Shown here: positions 1-12,179 of the stretch, piece after piece
Layout of the letters: each line of letters starts with the position of its first letter
Numbering within the stretch: position 1 is the first letter of the stretch
From: Tetrahymena elliotti 4EA
Lineage: Eukaryota > Ciliophora > Oligohymenophorea > Hymenostomatida > Tetrahymenidae
Length of the DNA: 64,000 nucleotides
Assembly (NCBI GenBank): GCA_000231825.2
Contig: JH720330.1
Span: forward strand, 204,789 to 268,788
Direction: 5' to 3'
Made by a program: the position numbers and the translations under genes
The notes under the pieces: generated by a model
Seen by the model: the letters and a program-made list of their open reading frames with translations, nothing else
What the model was told of the DNA's origin: nothing
Database searches by the model: none

Positions 1-3000
1 AGGTTTTCATGTTCATTTATAATACCACATAAGAAGGAAGCCCACTCAATTACTTTTTTCTTTGCCTTTTCAAGAATAGAGTCTATATTTTCTTGTGAAG
101 CAGTACAAAAAATGATATTCTTTTCACTCTTACTCCATGCATATGGAGAACCACCAAGAGCAAAGTATGGTCTGAAGAGATTCAAACTTTCATTGAAAGT
201 ATCAAAAATAGCTTTATTATGAATATGCTAAAACTCTTTAATAATTTGGTCTTTCTCTTCTTCACCATTTCCCTAATTTTTATAAATTTTATATGTTTTT
301 TTCATTTTAAGTTCAATTTACAATGATGTTTTGTTCGAATTCAATAAACAATTCTTCTGACAAAACAAATGGAAGTGTACTGAATTCTTCTAACTATTAT
401 TCTGAAGTAGCCTCAATAAAAGAGTCATATCCATGAATTAATTTCAATCTTTTTTATGGAGAAAACCCAAAAGGTGTGTTTATGTTGTCAATAAACTCCT
501 GTCTGTAATAGTCTTGATATAGAGGTATTAAAAAAAATTAAAGATTGGATTAAAGAAAAAAGAAATTGTTTCAATATTTTTTAGAAATAAAAAAACTACT
601 TTTGACATATTAGAATAAACTCATGATGTACTACTCAATAACAAACAGATTTGAAGGAATACCATATCTATCAGATTTATCAACACATCCCTATCTGTTT
701 AGCTGTTCATTTAATCTTTCTTCAACTTGAGCATTCATTCTCCATTTTTCTTTAATTTCTGTTTAGTTTAAAAATAAATAAAGTTTAAGTTAAAAAAACT
801 AAAAAATGAACTATACCTTCATTTATACTATTAAATACTTCATTCACTACTATTTAAGCATTAAAGTTTGCGTGTTCATCTTTCTTTTCAGATTAATTGC
901 TCGGAATTATTTGATTTTAGTTATTAGGTTCACTATCACTCTAATTATTGATATTATTGGCACTATTTGCGTTATTATTATTACTAAGTAAGTTGTTGTT
1001 ATTGTTATTGTTAATTTGATTTTAAGGGAAAATTGGTTGTATTTTTTTTTGGTAAAGTGGCTCATCTTCAACAAACAAATTTTGCTTAATAATTTAAAAC
1101 AATAAATTAAATAAAATATTTGAAAAATGAATCTAAATAATTTACATCTGTATAATCTGATTTAGGAGATAAATCTTTGATATTGTCTTTAGAGTCAGAA
1201 AAGCTTGAAGTACTTTGAAATAAAAGATATTATTTTAATAAAAAGGAATAAATGAAAATATAAATATATTTACTCAAATCTAGGAGACTTCTTGACATAT
1301 CCAAGCTAGTGACTATGGGGATTATTATGAGGTTCTTCTTTTTTGATTATCATTTTTTCATTTGTGAATCTTTCTCTGTTTTTTTGTTAATATTCTTAAG
1401 AATCATGAGAATGATTTAGGTGATTTGAAGAGTCCCATAATTGATCTTTTATTTTTGGATTCTTTTAATCATACTAACTATTGCTATTAAGACTTTCACA
1501 TGAAGATTAAAGATTCTATTTACTAGTATTTGTAACGATTATAACTTGGCCATCATCAAAATTGATATTATTATTCTGATTACTTAGACTACTAGAGCTT
1601 ACCAACTTTTCTTATCTATCATCTGAACCGTTTTCAGGTATAATCAATTTTTTACCTTCAAAAGAAGCATTTCTATCTGAGAAAGCTCCTTATTAGGTAG
1701 GGGACCTATCTTCTACTTTAACCAAATCATCAGCATCATCATTCTAAATTGCTATTTTCTTATAGTTTTATATTTTTCTATTTGATAAACTATCTAAAGG
1801 TGATTTGTTATTTTAAACATCAGATGAAGAGTAATAGGAACAGTTATTAAGCTCTTTAAGAGCACTAGCCTTTAAATCTTCTTTAAATCTATTAAAATTT
1901 TCATTATCAAAACCACTGTTTATTGAGTTCAAGGGATTCTCATCTGTATTAGTTTCATTCATTTGTAAGCTGACAGGAAGCAAATTTTTCATATTTTAAT
2001 TTCTCGAGCTATCACTTTGGCAGTCATTTTAATTGTTGTCAACTAAAAATTATTTTTCTATTAAAAAAGGACTACCACTGTTAACTTGAATTTCATTATG
2101 ATTAAGATTCTCTTTATATTTCTTTGTCAATTCATAATCCTACTTAGTTTTAGAAAGAGAATCAATAGCTCTCTTTAAACTTTTTTCAAAATCATTCTAA
2201 GTCTCTTTTAGCTCATCTTATTCTTTTTTTGCCCAGTTATCAAGTTATAATTTATTAGTAGTGTAAGTACGAGGAGAGACTGCATTCTCCTTAAGCATCT
2301 TATTCATATACTCAACCTATTTTTTAAATTTGGTATTTTCAATCTATTCAAATATCATCATATTACCTCAGTTTTGTGTCTCATTTTGATTATTTGTTCT
2401 CTTAATCTTATTATTTCTTCAATAAATTCATTTTTTTAAAGTTCTTTCAGTTTCTTTTCAGTGAACAACTTAAACGAATCTCTATCAAATAAACTGCTTG
2501 AAACTGATTCTTATCCAATACTATCAACTGAAGATTGTAGTTTTTATTCTAAATTAAAAAAATATATTATCTTTTCTTCAAGTTATATAAAAAACTCCAA
2601 AATGATATGAATATTTATTCAATTGTGTTTATAATCAGAAGCTTTTATTTCTCTTCTCGAAAATATTAAACTAGCTCATTAATAGAGCCATAATTAAATA
2701 AAGCTTTACTTCAATTAAAATTGGTTTTGGTTTGTTTATTTTCATTTTGATACAACATTTTGTTTAAAAATTGTTTTAATACCATAAGGCAAAGCTAAAA
2801 AAATTGTTTCACCACTTGGAATTTTTATATGAAAGATGTAATTTAAATAGTACCTTTATCTTCATCTGGATTTGTTCTAAGTCTTTATGAATTTCTATAA
2901 GAATTTTGATTTGATATTCCAGACTAAGAAGAAGGATAGTATTTTTTTTCTTTATCTTTACTGGCTTCTTGAATTAAAAGAAGATAAAGTTAATTGAGTT

Positions 3001-6000
3001 CTTATTTCATAGAATGGTCTTGCAAGAGTTTAATTAATAACTCATGCTCTGTCTAATCATCTGTATTTGGATGGGAGTGATAATTATACTATCTATTGAT
3101 TACTTCTTAATTTCCCTCATTTCCATCAATACTTTTATCTTCATATTAATCTTTTTTTAATTTTATGTATGAATATTATAATAATTAATAAAAAATATTA
3201 CCTTAGTTATTCTTAATTAGAACACTATCTATTTCTTCATTGGAATTTAATTTTATTTCTTCATTTTGATGGTTACTATATTGATTTTAAAGAGAATTTT
3301 GTGATTGGTGATCTGAATTATCTTTCTTTTCATTCTAAAATATCTTGCCATTGGCAGATTGACTAAGGAGTTAGTCAGCATATTAGCTATGGTATAATTT
3401 ATTCTAAAAACTACTTATCAACTCATTTTTATATTCTTCAGTTATTTATTAGAGCTGACTAAGGAATTTCAAACTTTATTCTTTATCCATATTTACGTTT
3501 TATGCATTTTATAGTTAAGATTAAAATTAAGAGAATTTCTCAATAACTAATTCTTATAATCCCTAAAGATCTTACTAGCTTTGGTTCAAATCATGGTTTT
3601 GCTACTTGTTCTACTTAGATTCTTAATTATAAAAATGATAAGTGTCTCATAAATATAAAATTATAAATTTACCATATATATTTTAACTTTAACTTAGCAA
3701 TTAGTGACCTTGTTGTGATTATAATTAACTTGCTTAATGATAAGAATTTTTGCTACTTCCTTACAAATGTTCTTGATCTTAATTAGCATTATTGTTAAGA
3801 TTGTTGACATTTATATTATTGTAGTTTATTTCACAATGCGTGTTAGGTGATCTAGATTATGATGAATCTTCTTCTTTGACTATGGAAGGAATATATCTAT
3901 TTCCAGAAACAGCATGAGCTAACACATCTGGAAAAGAGTTTTTATACTAATCTTCATTTTAGTCATTCACACTGACTATGGAAGATTTAATTGTTGAAAT
4001 ATTAATAACCTTATCTTAATTATCTCCATAATCTGCATCTTTATTGTTATTGTAAAAGTCATTCATCTCAATTTTTTCTTGCTTATGCAACCAATTAGAA
4101 TTAAGAACTAATTACTTTATTTTAAAATAAAAAAATGATAAATTCAATTTTAAAAATTAAAAAATGTACATGAAATAGTTTTCTAGCTTTAAAGCCTCTC
4201 CAGATTTTTTGAATCTATGTGGCAGATTAATTTAAATATTAAACAGCTATGAAATAATAATCCTAATCTGTATATTCTCCATTTTCTATAAATTATTCTT
4301 CATACATTTCTTCAGCTTCAAGATCATCTAAAAGTAAATTTTTAATTTGTGAGTTTAATGAATTAAAAATAAATTAAAATTACTATTTTATTTCATTTCA
4401 AGGTGTTCATTTTATTAAAAGTTATGAGCTACTTAGTAATTTTCAGATGTTTTTTGAGCCAATTAATTAGGATTTTAAGTTGTGGCTGCTGTCGTATTTA
4501 CTCCATTTGTATTAATATGATTATCATCATTTATTTTAAAAGCGTTTTTACTTTGAATTGATTATGATCCAGTTTTACTATCTTTTTTCCCTTAGTTTTT
4601 ATATTGATTTTCAACAGATTAAAGTTAGGGAGAAAAACTCTATCTTTGCAATTCACTTTACTCCTTTTTTATTTAATTAATTTCAAATAATTATTCATTA
4701 AAAAATTACAATTTTTTAAATTAAATCTACTGAAAGAAATTTTTTACATTTTAAGAGATTGTATTTTAATTAGTATCAAGGAGTTTTTTGAATCTGTTTG
4801 ATAAATCATTAAATTTCTACTTCATAGCTTAAGCTCTATCTCTTCCTCGTTAATCATTAAAATCGTTTTCTGAGAAATTTTCTTTTATTGTATCTTACAG
4901 GCCAGATTTTTTATCTTTTTTGTTTGACTAAACTGGGCTTTTCATTTTTTGATTCATTTTAGTAAAATTTTTAGTTTTAATTGTATCACTTGCTGGTAAT
5001 GCCAAACTAGGATTTTCCTTTTATTAAATAAAACAATTTAAATAACAAACAATCTTAAATACAAAATTAATAACTTGTTTTAAAAATTTTACATTAAATT
5101 TGTTGAAGAAAAATGTTTTTTATAATGATTCATTCATCATCTTTTTATATTCTTCTTGTAAATAAGAGTAATTGTTCTCTTCAGCATTATCTATTGATTC
5201 CATTGGAATAGATTCTAGATTATTTACATTTTAGCTTGTTAAATTGTTTTGATAAAAACTATCTGAACTTGTAAAATGATAATTAAGAGGTCCTTATGTT
5301 CCATTTGTTTCTGTTAGTTGTGAGAGGTAGTGAGGATTCTTTAAAATATTAAGATAATTAGTGAAAAAACAAAACTAATTAATGATTTAATTTTACTAAT
5401 TTTAACTGAGGAGGGTAAGTTAATTTGCTTTTTATTGATTTACTGCTTGTCTATTTGAGTCTCTTTAAAATCTATCTTATACTTGATTCAAGAATATTTT
5501 TATTTTCCTATATTTTAGTAATCTTTGATTATTTCTCTTAATTTTTCATCATATTATTTTGTTCATATATGCTTTTCTTATAAATCATATATTTATGAAT
5601 CTCTTGCAGCTTTTAAGCGTCTAGAAGATGTTTTTCTAAATATTTAAGGATAGTTGAAGAAATAATATTCTAAATAATATTTAAAATGAATTACTTTTTG
5701 TTTTCATTTCCTGCTCAAATTAAGAAATCTCACCATTTATTTACTTTGTTTTTTCTTTGCTTTCTAAATAAATAAAAAATAGTTTTTAATACAAAAAAAT
5801 AAAATGTTCCACTTTAAATAAAAACTACTTTGAACAATTTATTCAACAAAAGAATCGTTTTTATCATTCAAAAAGCCTAAGCCAAGTCTTTCTCTTCTTT
5901 ATTTCTCTTAAAATTCTCTAAAAATAATAATTTATATCAACAAATTAATATATGTTTAAGAAAATTACTTTTTTTGTGTTTATGTTAACTGTTATGTGCT

Positions 6001-8496
6001 TGAGTAGATTAAATCTTCATTTTCAGATTTTTAATTTTTATGGTTTTTTTAAAAATTTTATATCCCATTTAGCTTTTACTAATTGGCTCCCCAAGGTAAT
6101 TTATGCTCAACTTATATTGGAGAAAAGGCATTTATGTGGTTAATTTGATGGCCAGTAGATGAATTTTATTAGCTCGAAAATTATTAATTATTTTGGTCTC
6201 TTTTAGGACTCTTTTAAGAATTTAATTATCTGTATTTTTCATTAATTTCTTAAAGGTATTAAGTTTTTCTTTATCGCTCTTCTTGCTCATGCTTTTGCTT
6301 TTATAATTGAATCATTTTTTATAATTTTTATTTTTATAGATTTTAGCTTATCAGTTCTTAAGTATTGTAGAGTTTTTCCTTTTAATTCTTAATCCTAACA
6401 GAGCTTTCTATTGATTATTACTAACTTTTAGTTTTATCAAGACTATTTTATTAAGTTTTAGAAACTTCTTCACTGCTGACATAATTTTAATTTAATGAGT
6501 GGTGTTCTAGATTATCAGAAGATTTTATGCTATTAATCTTTTATTTTTGTTTTAGTGATTTAGAAATTTGATGATAATTGTCAGTCGATATCTATAAATG
6601 AGTACTATAAGATTTATTTTGTGATCTACAAGGAGATTGTGATGTTTTTATGTATTTTCTTTTTTAACTTGGTCTTTGTTTACGTTTTTAGCTTCTTGAC
6701 TATGATGGTGATTTACTCTTTTAGTTTTATTCTCTATTCGAAGGAGATTTTCGACGAGACTTTTTCTTTTTCTTCAAATCCCTTTTATTCTTTCCTTCTT
6801 CATTATCATGTTCATTATTGTAAACTTTTTCTGATTATCTAGATATTTATTTACCACCATCATCATTACTATCTTTTTCTTCTTAATTACTTTCTATGCA
6901 GCTATTAAGCATTTTCTAATCTTCTTAAATATTCAAATCTTTTGTTTTTTGATTTTAATTGCCATTTATTTATTTGTTTGATTTTTTAATACTGCCTTCA
7001 ACTTCGTTCTCACTTTATTCATTTTTTTCTTAGTAACTAGAAAGTACATGAGTAACTTGGTAGTCTTTTTTGAACTATTCTTCATCAATAGTGATTTAAC
7101 TAGCATTATGCAACTTAGATTAATTAGAAATACTATAATTATTTAAATTTTTAATTGATTATTTATGATTTTTTAAACTTTAATTGATATTTAAAGCAGA
7201 GAGAGAAGTAGATTAAGGAGAATGAAGAATAAAATTATTTTTAGAAGGATCAGTTTTTTTCTTTTTCTTTTTTGTTATACTTTAGGTTAATCCATTACTG
7301 CTACTATTTTAAAGACTCTTTTTAGATTTTTAACTTAAAACCTAATATTAGTGATAAGTGCTATTTGGAGAAATTGCATTTATATGACTTGATTAATTAT
7401 TACTCTCACTATTATTTACATTTTAATTTAATTGTTTATGAAGCTACTACTAAGCTGTGGGAGAACTAACTGTCTATGCTTAATAATCATAATTATCTTC
7501 TATAATTTGCGAGTTTGTTTAATGCTGTGCATCTCCATTATTTTTATGTTGCTTCATTTAAAGAGCTCTTTTTGCTATATTTGTTTTATTTGCACTTGAT
7601 TACATAGAAACTACCTAGCTTGCACTGCTTACAGTGGCAACAGCAGATTGTCTTTTTTTAACTTTAGGTGAAGCAAAAAAATTAGGAATTTTACTATTGT
7701 TGCTGTTTTGAGATGTGCTTGTAAGAATTTGAGAAGAAATAGGTTATTAATTCATAGAATTATTATTGTTATTGATACTTTGAGGGGTTTTTCTTTAATT
7801 TGACTAAGAGTTGTTATGCATTTTAGCAATTTACTGATTGCTGATATTGTTAGTTGATTGATTTTACCCTTTTTTTTAAGACGTAGTGCTTTGAGGACCT
7901 CCCTTAATAGAAATATAATTAAAGGGGTTTATATATGAAGAAGAGCAGTCATAATCAATTGAATTTGAAAGATGTAGCATATTGTTAGCTTTCAAATGAG
8001 AGCTTCTATTTAATTTAGCTGGCTATGCTAAAATGTTACTTTTAGTAGGTGGTAAAACAGAAGAAGAACTGCTTTTACTCATTTAATTTATTTAGCCATT
8101 ATTTTAATTATTCATGCTATTGTTATTTTATTTGTTGTTAGTTAAACTAGTATTTCCTTACATATTCATTAACTTCTAAGAAGATTATGTATTCTGTAAG
8201 TTTACTATCTTTTTTAATTTTTCTTACTGTTGCTATAACGAAGTCGCTTTTATTTAATTATGGGTAGTCTTTGGAGATAAACTTTACTTAATATCTGTAT
8301 ATTAATTTATATGCAATTGCTATAACGATTGCTAATGCCCTAACATTACTATATCATCCTCACTTGTATTAAACTAATGACTTCTCCAATGAAGCTTTTA
8401 TTGGTTTTTTTTTGTCTCCTAACATTCTACCACCTAAGGAAAACGTTCTATTAATTTAAAAATACATTTAATTAATTTTATTGATGTGAAAATCAT
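1..8496 (-). CDS. Large Gln/Asn-rich coiled-coil protein with IQ motif (3' partial)
   Basis: Reading the minus strand with TAA/TAG as Gln gives one continuous frame from 8496 to about 5847 without any TGA. Further exons then join in phase through introns that begin GTAAAA, GTAGTT or GTACAT and end in AG. The N-terminal third is low complexity (Gln, Asn, Ser, Lys) and turns into a charged coiled coil near 6250-6350 (QEEERQRKTQYLQEI-like). An IQ calmodulin-binding motif lies at about 4172-4225 (IQKIWRGFKARK). More coiled coil and Ser/Asn-rich linkers follow. The last part, about 730-1, is better conserved in character, with IFDTFNESLNLFRPYF and SPYAWSK; I recall similar C-terminal blocks in other large ciliate proteins but could not verify this. 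A cytoskeletal, calmodulin-binding role is inference only. The start is the first in-frame ATG after a TGA at about 8530; the ATG at 8346 is an alternative. The stop lies outside the window. Confidence 0.8.
4172..4225 (-). other. IQ calmodulin-binding motif
   Basis: Within the large minus-strand gene the residues SATQIQKIWRGFKARKLF match the IQ consensus (I/L)QxxxRGxxxR: Ile-Gln, then Arg-Gly, then Arg-Lys. This predicts binding of calmodulin or a centrin-like EF-hand protein. Only one copy was seen. Confidence 0.75.
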
Positions 8497-8530
8497 TTAT
8501 ATATCTCGTATAAAACAAAAAATTTTTTAT

Positions 8531-11060
8531 CAACCTTCATTTTGATTCTAATATTAAGTAGGGAGTTACTAATAAAAGAATCAAAAATAAATTTTCAAAA
8601 AATAGTCTTTGAAATTGTGCAATCATTTCATATAATAAAAAAATATGAATTTATAATTATTTTACTAACATTATCAGAATTCCTTGAATCAATTATTTAT
8701 GAGTTAAGAGTTGAGTTTATCTTCCTTCCTGAATAAATATCCTTCCTAATTATTTAAAAAATCATATTCAATTCCATTAAAAAATGCTTGCAAAACAATG
8801 GTCATTTTTTTAAATAATTTGCAGAATTAAAATTCAGCTTAAATCCATTTCTTGCTTTATGAATAAGCTAATTAAATTCAATTTTGCTTTTAAAATTATC
8901 TCAAAATTTAACGCTCTTGATTGACTATCATATATTTATAAAATAATTTACTATGTTGGGCTAACTGAATGAAATGCTGATGCTTATGACTTTAAAAATT
9001 CTGTATTATTGCTCTTCATATTTTAAAAAATTGAGTCCTTATAAATAAATAGATAATCGATAGAATGCGTCTAGTGCTTTGATTTTAACTAGCTTGATTT
9101 AAATATGATTATTGCTAATTTATAATTATGAAATGGTCTTAAAATATAAATTGAAATAAACCTAATTATTAATAAAATTGATTGTTTATTAGATTATTTC
9201 GTTTTACTTATTATCAAATTATTTATTTATTTTGTAAGATTCAAATTTTAGATTCATTCTTTTTTTATTTGAATATTACATTCATTTATTCAATCATCAC
9301 TATTTTTATTATCTATCATCCAATAAATAAACAATCTAATTGATACAACATATTGAATATATTTTAATGAATATTTCATTCTTTCATTTTATTTTATTCA
9401 AAATACCATAATGCTTTAGCATATCACATTTCTATTTTTACAATTTTAATTAAGGATATATATTGTGAATTAAGTATCTTAAATTCCTAAAATATTTATC
9501 TATCAACTCTCAATCAAAAAATAAAAAGAAAAGACTCAAAGTATAATTATTTTTGTACACATTTTACCATTGCTTTTCAATTTTAAAAAATATTTAATCA
9601 TCTTTTTAAAACTTTCAAATTTAAAAAATAATAATTAAATAAATAAAACAATTAACAAAATTTATTTTTTTTGCTAAATAAAAATAATATCTGTAATTTA
9701 TTTTTAAAATATTTTTTAGGATAAACATGAGAACACTTAAATATTTATTATTCAGTGAACAAATCTTTAAATTTTTTACTTAAATTTTATTTATTAATAA
9801 TTAACAACAATTTAATTCATTTAATTTAGAGGAAAGAGGAAGGAGTTCGCTATAAATAAGCACTTTGAAAAAAATTTTTTTAAACAAGCTGCTTAAAGAA
9901 AGATTATTTAAAACTTCTTCAATTATTTTCCTTAACATATGTAAAATAAATTTAAAAAGAAAGCCTATTACAATAGCGTAATAACTTTAGAGTAAAATTA
10001 AAATGAGTATAAATACAATTTTTTAAAAATTTAGGGTTTTTGTAAAGTAGATTTTTAAGTAATTAAATCAATAAACCATTTTTGTAAAAAATATTTTAAT
10101 TAATTTAGACATTTTGAATGCAATTTTCATAATTATTTAAAATTGATTTTACCTTTTAACCTACTTATTTAGAATGATTTTATTTCAAAACACTCTCAAT
10201 TTGTAAAAATGAGAGAAAAAAAATTTTTAAATCAAATTTATTTGGTTTGATTTAAGAGGAGGAATTTCTTACTAGGCTCTTTATGGTAATATTTAGGACC
10301 ACTCTATCTATTAAACTAATTCTAAATCAACTTTTATAATTAATAGATAAATAATAACCATTTCAAATTTAGTTTTAAAGATTTTTTAATTAACAAAAAC
10401 CTTCTATTTTAGAAATCAATAAATTTTTTATTATTTCTTAGCAAAAAGCTTGATTAATATGATTTCAAATAAACTAATTAATTAAAACTTTAAGAAGCTT
10501 ATTAATCTTCATGATATGAACATCTTAGAGAAGCACATTTAACCACTAATAAATTCTAAATGAAAAGTTAAACGGATTAAATTACTTTAATTAACAATAT
10601 TAATTTTACTTACTGTTTTTGGTTTCCTATTTTAATCATTTTTTTGTACTTTTCAAGAATAACTCTAAACTCTTTTAATGATAATCAATTAATGTTATTA
10701 GAAGATAATACTATGTTTTTTAAGGTTATAAATAAAATAGATGATGTTGGTGGGAGTTTATCAAAACTGAATAAAAATTAATTGTTTGTTTCACTTTTAG
10801 CTAGATTAGATTAAAAATTTTGCATCTGAGTTTTTAATGTTAAAATTTGATTAAAAATTACTTTTTACAATTCAAATTAATTTTTTGCTTATAAAAATAT
10901 TAATTAAAAAAAATAATTTGAAACAAATCTAAAGGAAATTTTCATAAATTAATAGACTATTTAAAAGTTCAACAAATAAAACTTTATCTGATCAGTTATT
11001 AATTTTTGTTTATCAAATTAGTATTTTTTAATAAATCAAATTTTAATCTGTTATTATTAT
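8531..11060. other. Gene-poor AT-rich spacer
   Basis: No gene could be supported here. Weak TGA-free frames appear on the minus strand around 8840-9130, but two overlapping frames look equally protein-like, so they are not called. The rest is homopolymer-rich A/T sequence with no recognisable motif, repeat or RNA gene. Confidence 0.5.
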
Positions 11061-11554
11061 TCATAAATATTACTGATAAAGCCATTCTATAGATTCATTT
11101 AGTCCTTCTGTACAGAATCAATATATGTTAAATATTTCATAATAAATTTTATCTTGGTAGTTTTAAATTCTTAAAAATTCTTCAATCTCTTTTTTAGAAA
11201 AACTTTTTTGATCACTTTTATTTGCCATGATCAAAACAGGACACTTTCCTTCTATTTCGTTTCCCTTAAAGAATGAAGAATCAATTACCATAATCCGTCC
11301 ATCATACCTTACCATACAGTGAGAAAACTAAGAATTTATATTTAAATTTAGGCTAAAATCTGTAATTTAAATTCAATATCATTATATTTGATTTCTTAGT
11401 AATCTATCCCAAGAGTTGGGTATGTTTACATTTAGGAGTTATATTTCTAATAATTTAAGATAGATGTTTTTCCAGAAAACTAAACTCCTAACATTAGTAG
11501 TTTAATCCACTTTTTTTTCAATGTAGCTTGAAAATTTGATAATTTTTATCCCAT
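11061..11554 (-). pseudogene. Broken ARF/ARL-family small GTPase
   Basis: From the ATG at 11554 the protein begins Met-Gly with LSNFQATLKKK, the N-myristoylated amphipathic helix typical of ARF proteins. The P-loop GVQFSGKTS (G1) follows, then the switch I segment TYPTLGIDY (G2). After FKLQIL the frame breaks: about 26 nt (11353-11328, GC...AG) must be skipped to reach RYDGRIMVIDSSFF and the NKSD guanine-specificity motif (G4). The WDxGGQ (G3) box that should lie at the break is absent. An in-frame TGA occurs at 11120-11118, yet the same frame continues into CTEGLNESIEWLYQ, which matches the usual ARF C-terminus, and ends at 11061. Family membership is clear. Loss of G3, a frame break and a nonsense codon together argue for a decayed copy, not a working ARL. 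Confidence 0.75.
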
Positions 11555-12179
11555 ATTCTCTATCTAAGAAATATTTCTAAAGAACTATTAACAATTCTTA
11601 ATTTTATCTAAGATATCTTTGGAAGGAAAGTAGAATTTTTAAAATCAAATTTTTTTATAAAAAATGATATTAAAAAATATTGACCATATTTAAATTGAAC
11701 TATCATTAAACTTAAAATATTAAAAAATTATTTTAACTGAATCAAATTAAAAATAAATTTAAAAAACTATCAAATGTATGAACAACAAGACATAATAAGA
11801 CAGATTATAATTTAATTCAATAAAAATAAAAGAGAAATGCAATTTACAAAATATATTAATAGTTTGAATTAATCTTTCTGAAACAAATAAATAATAACTT
11901 TGATAAAAACTTTTATAAAGTTTTGGATCTATCATCATAAAATATTTAAAGGTTCTTTTGGTAGTAGTGGTATTTAGATTTTAATAAAATAAAATTTAAG
12001 CCAATCAAATGGACCTTAATCTATATTTTGATTTGCACTATTTCGCTTTTAACAATTTAGTAAATTAGTTGTTTACAATAAATATAAAACCAAATGCAAA
12101 AGCTTATTTATATTGCTTTTTTGATTTTAGTAATATTTAATTATTTTATTCAGGATACAAACTACCAAATATTTATTTA

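Noticed and set aside
806..991. Plus-strand hydrophobic frame at 806-991
   Set aside because: It is the complement of Asn-rich coding sequence of the minus-strand gene and its intron.
5952..6842. Plus-strand frames (5952-6143, 6621-6842) rich in Phe/Leu/Ile
   Set aside because: The minus strand in the same place is a long TGA-free frame with normal coiled-coil, Gln/Ser/Lys-rich composition. The plus frames are its mirror images.
8840..9130. Minus-strand protein-like frame upstream of the first gene
   Set aside because: Two overlapping frames look equally plausible. With only TGA as stop, frames of this length are expected by chance in this base composition.
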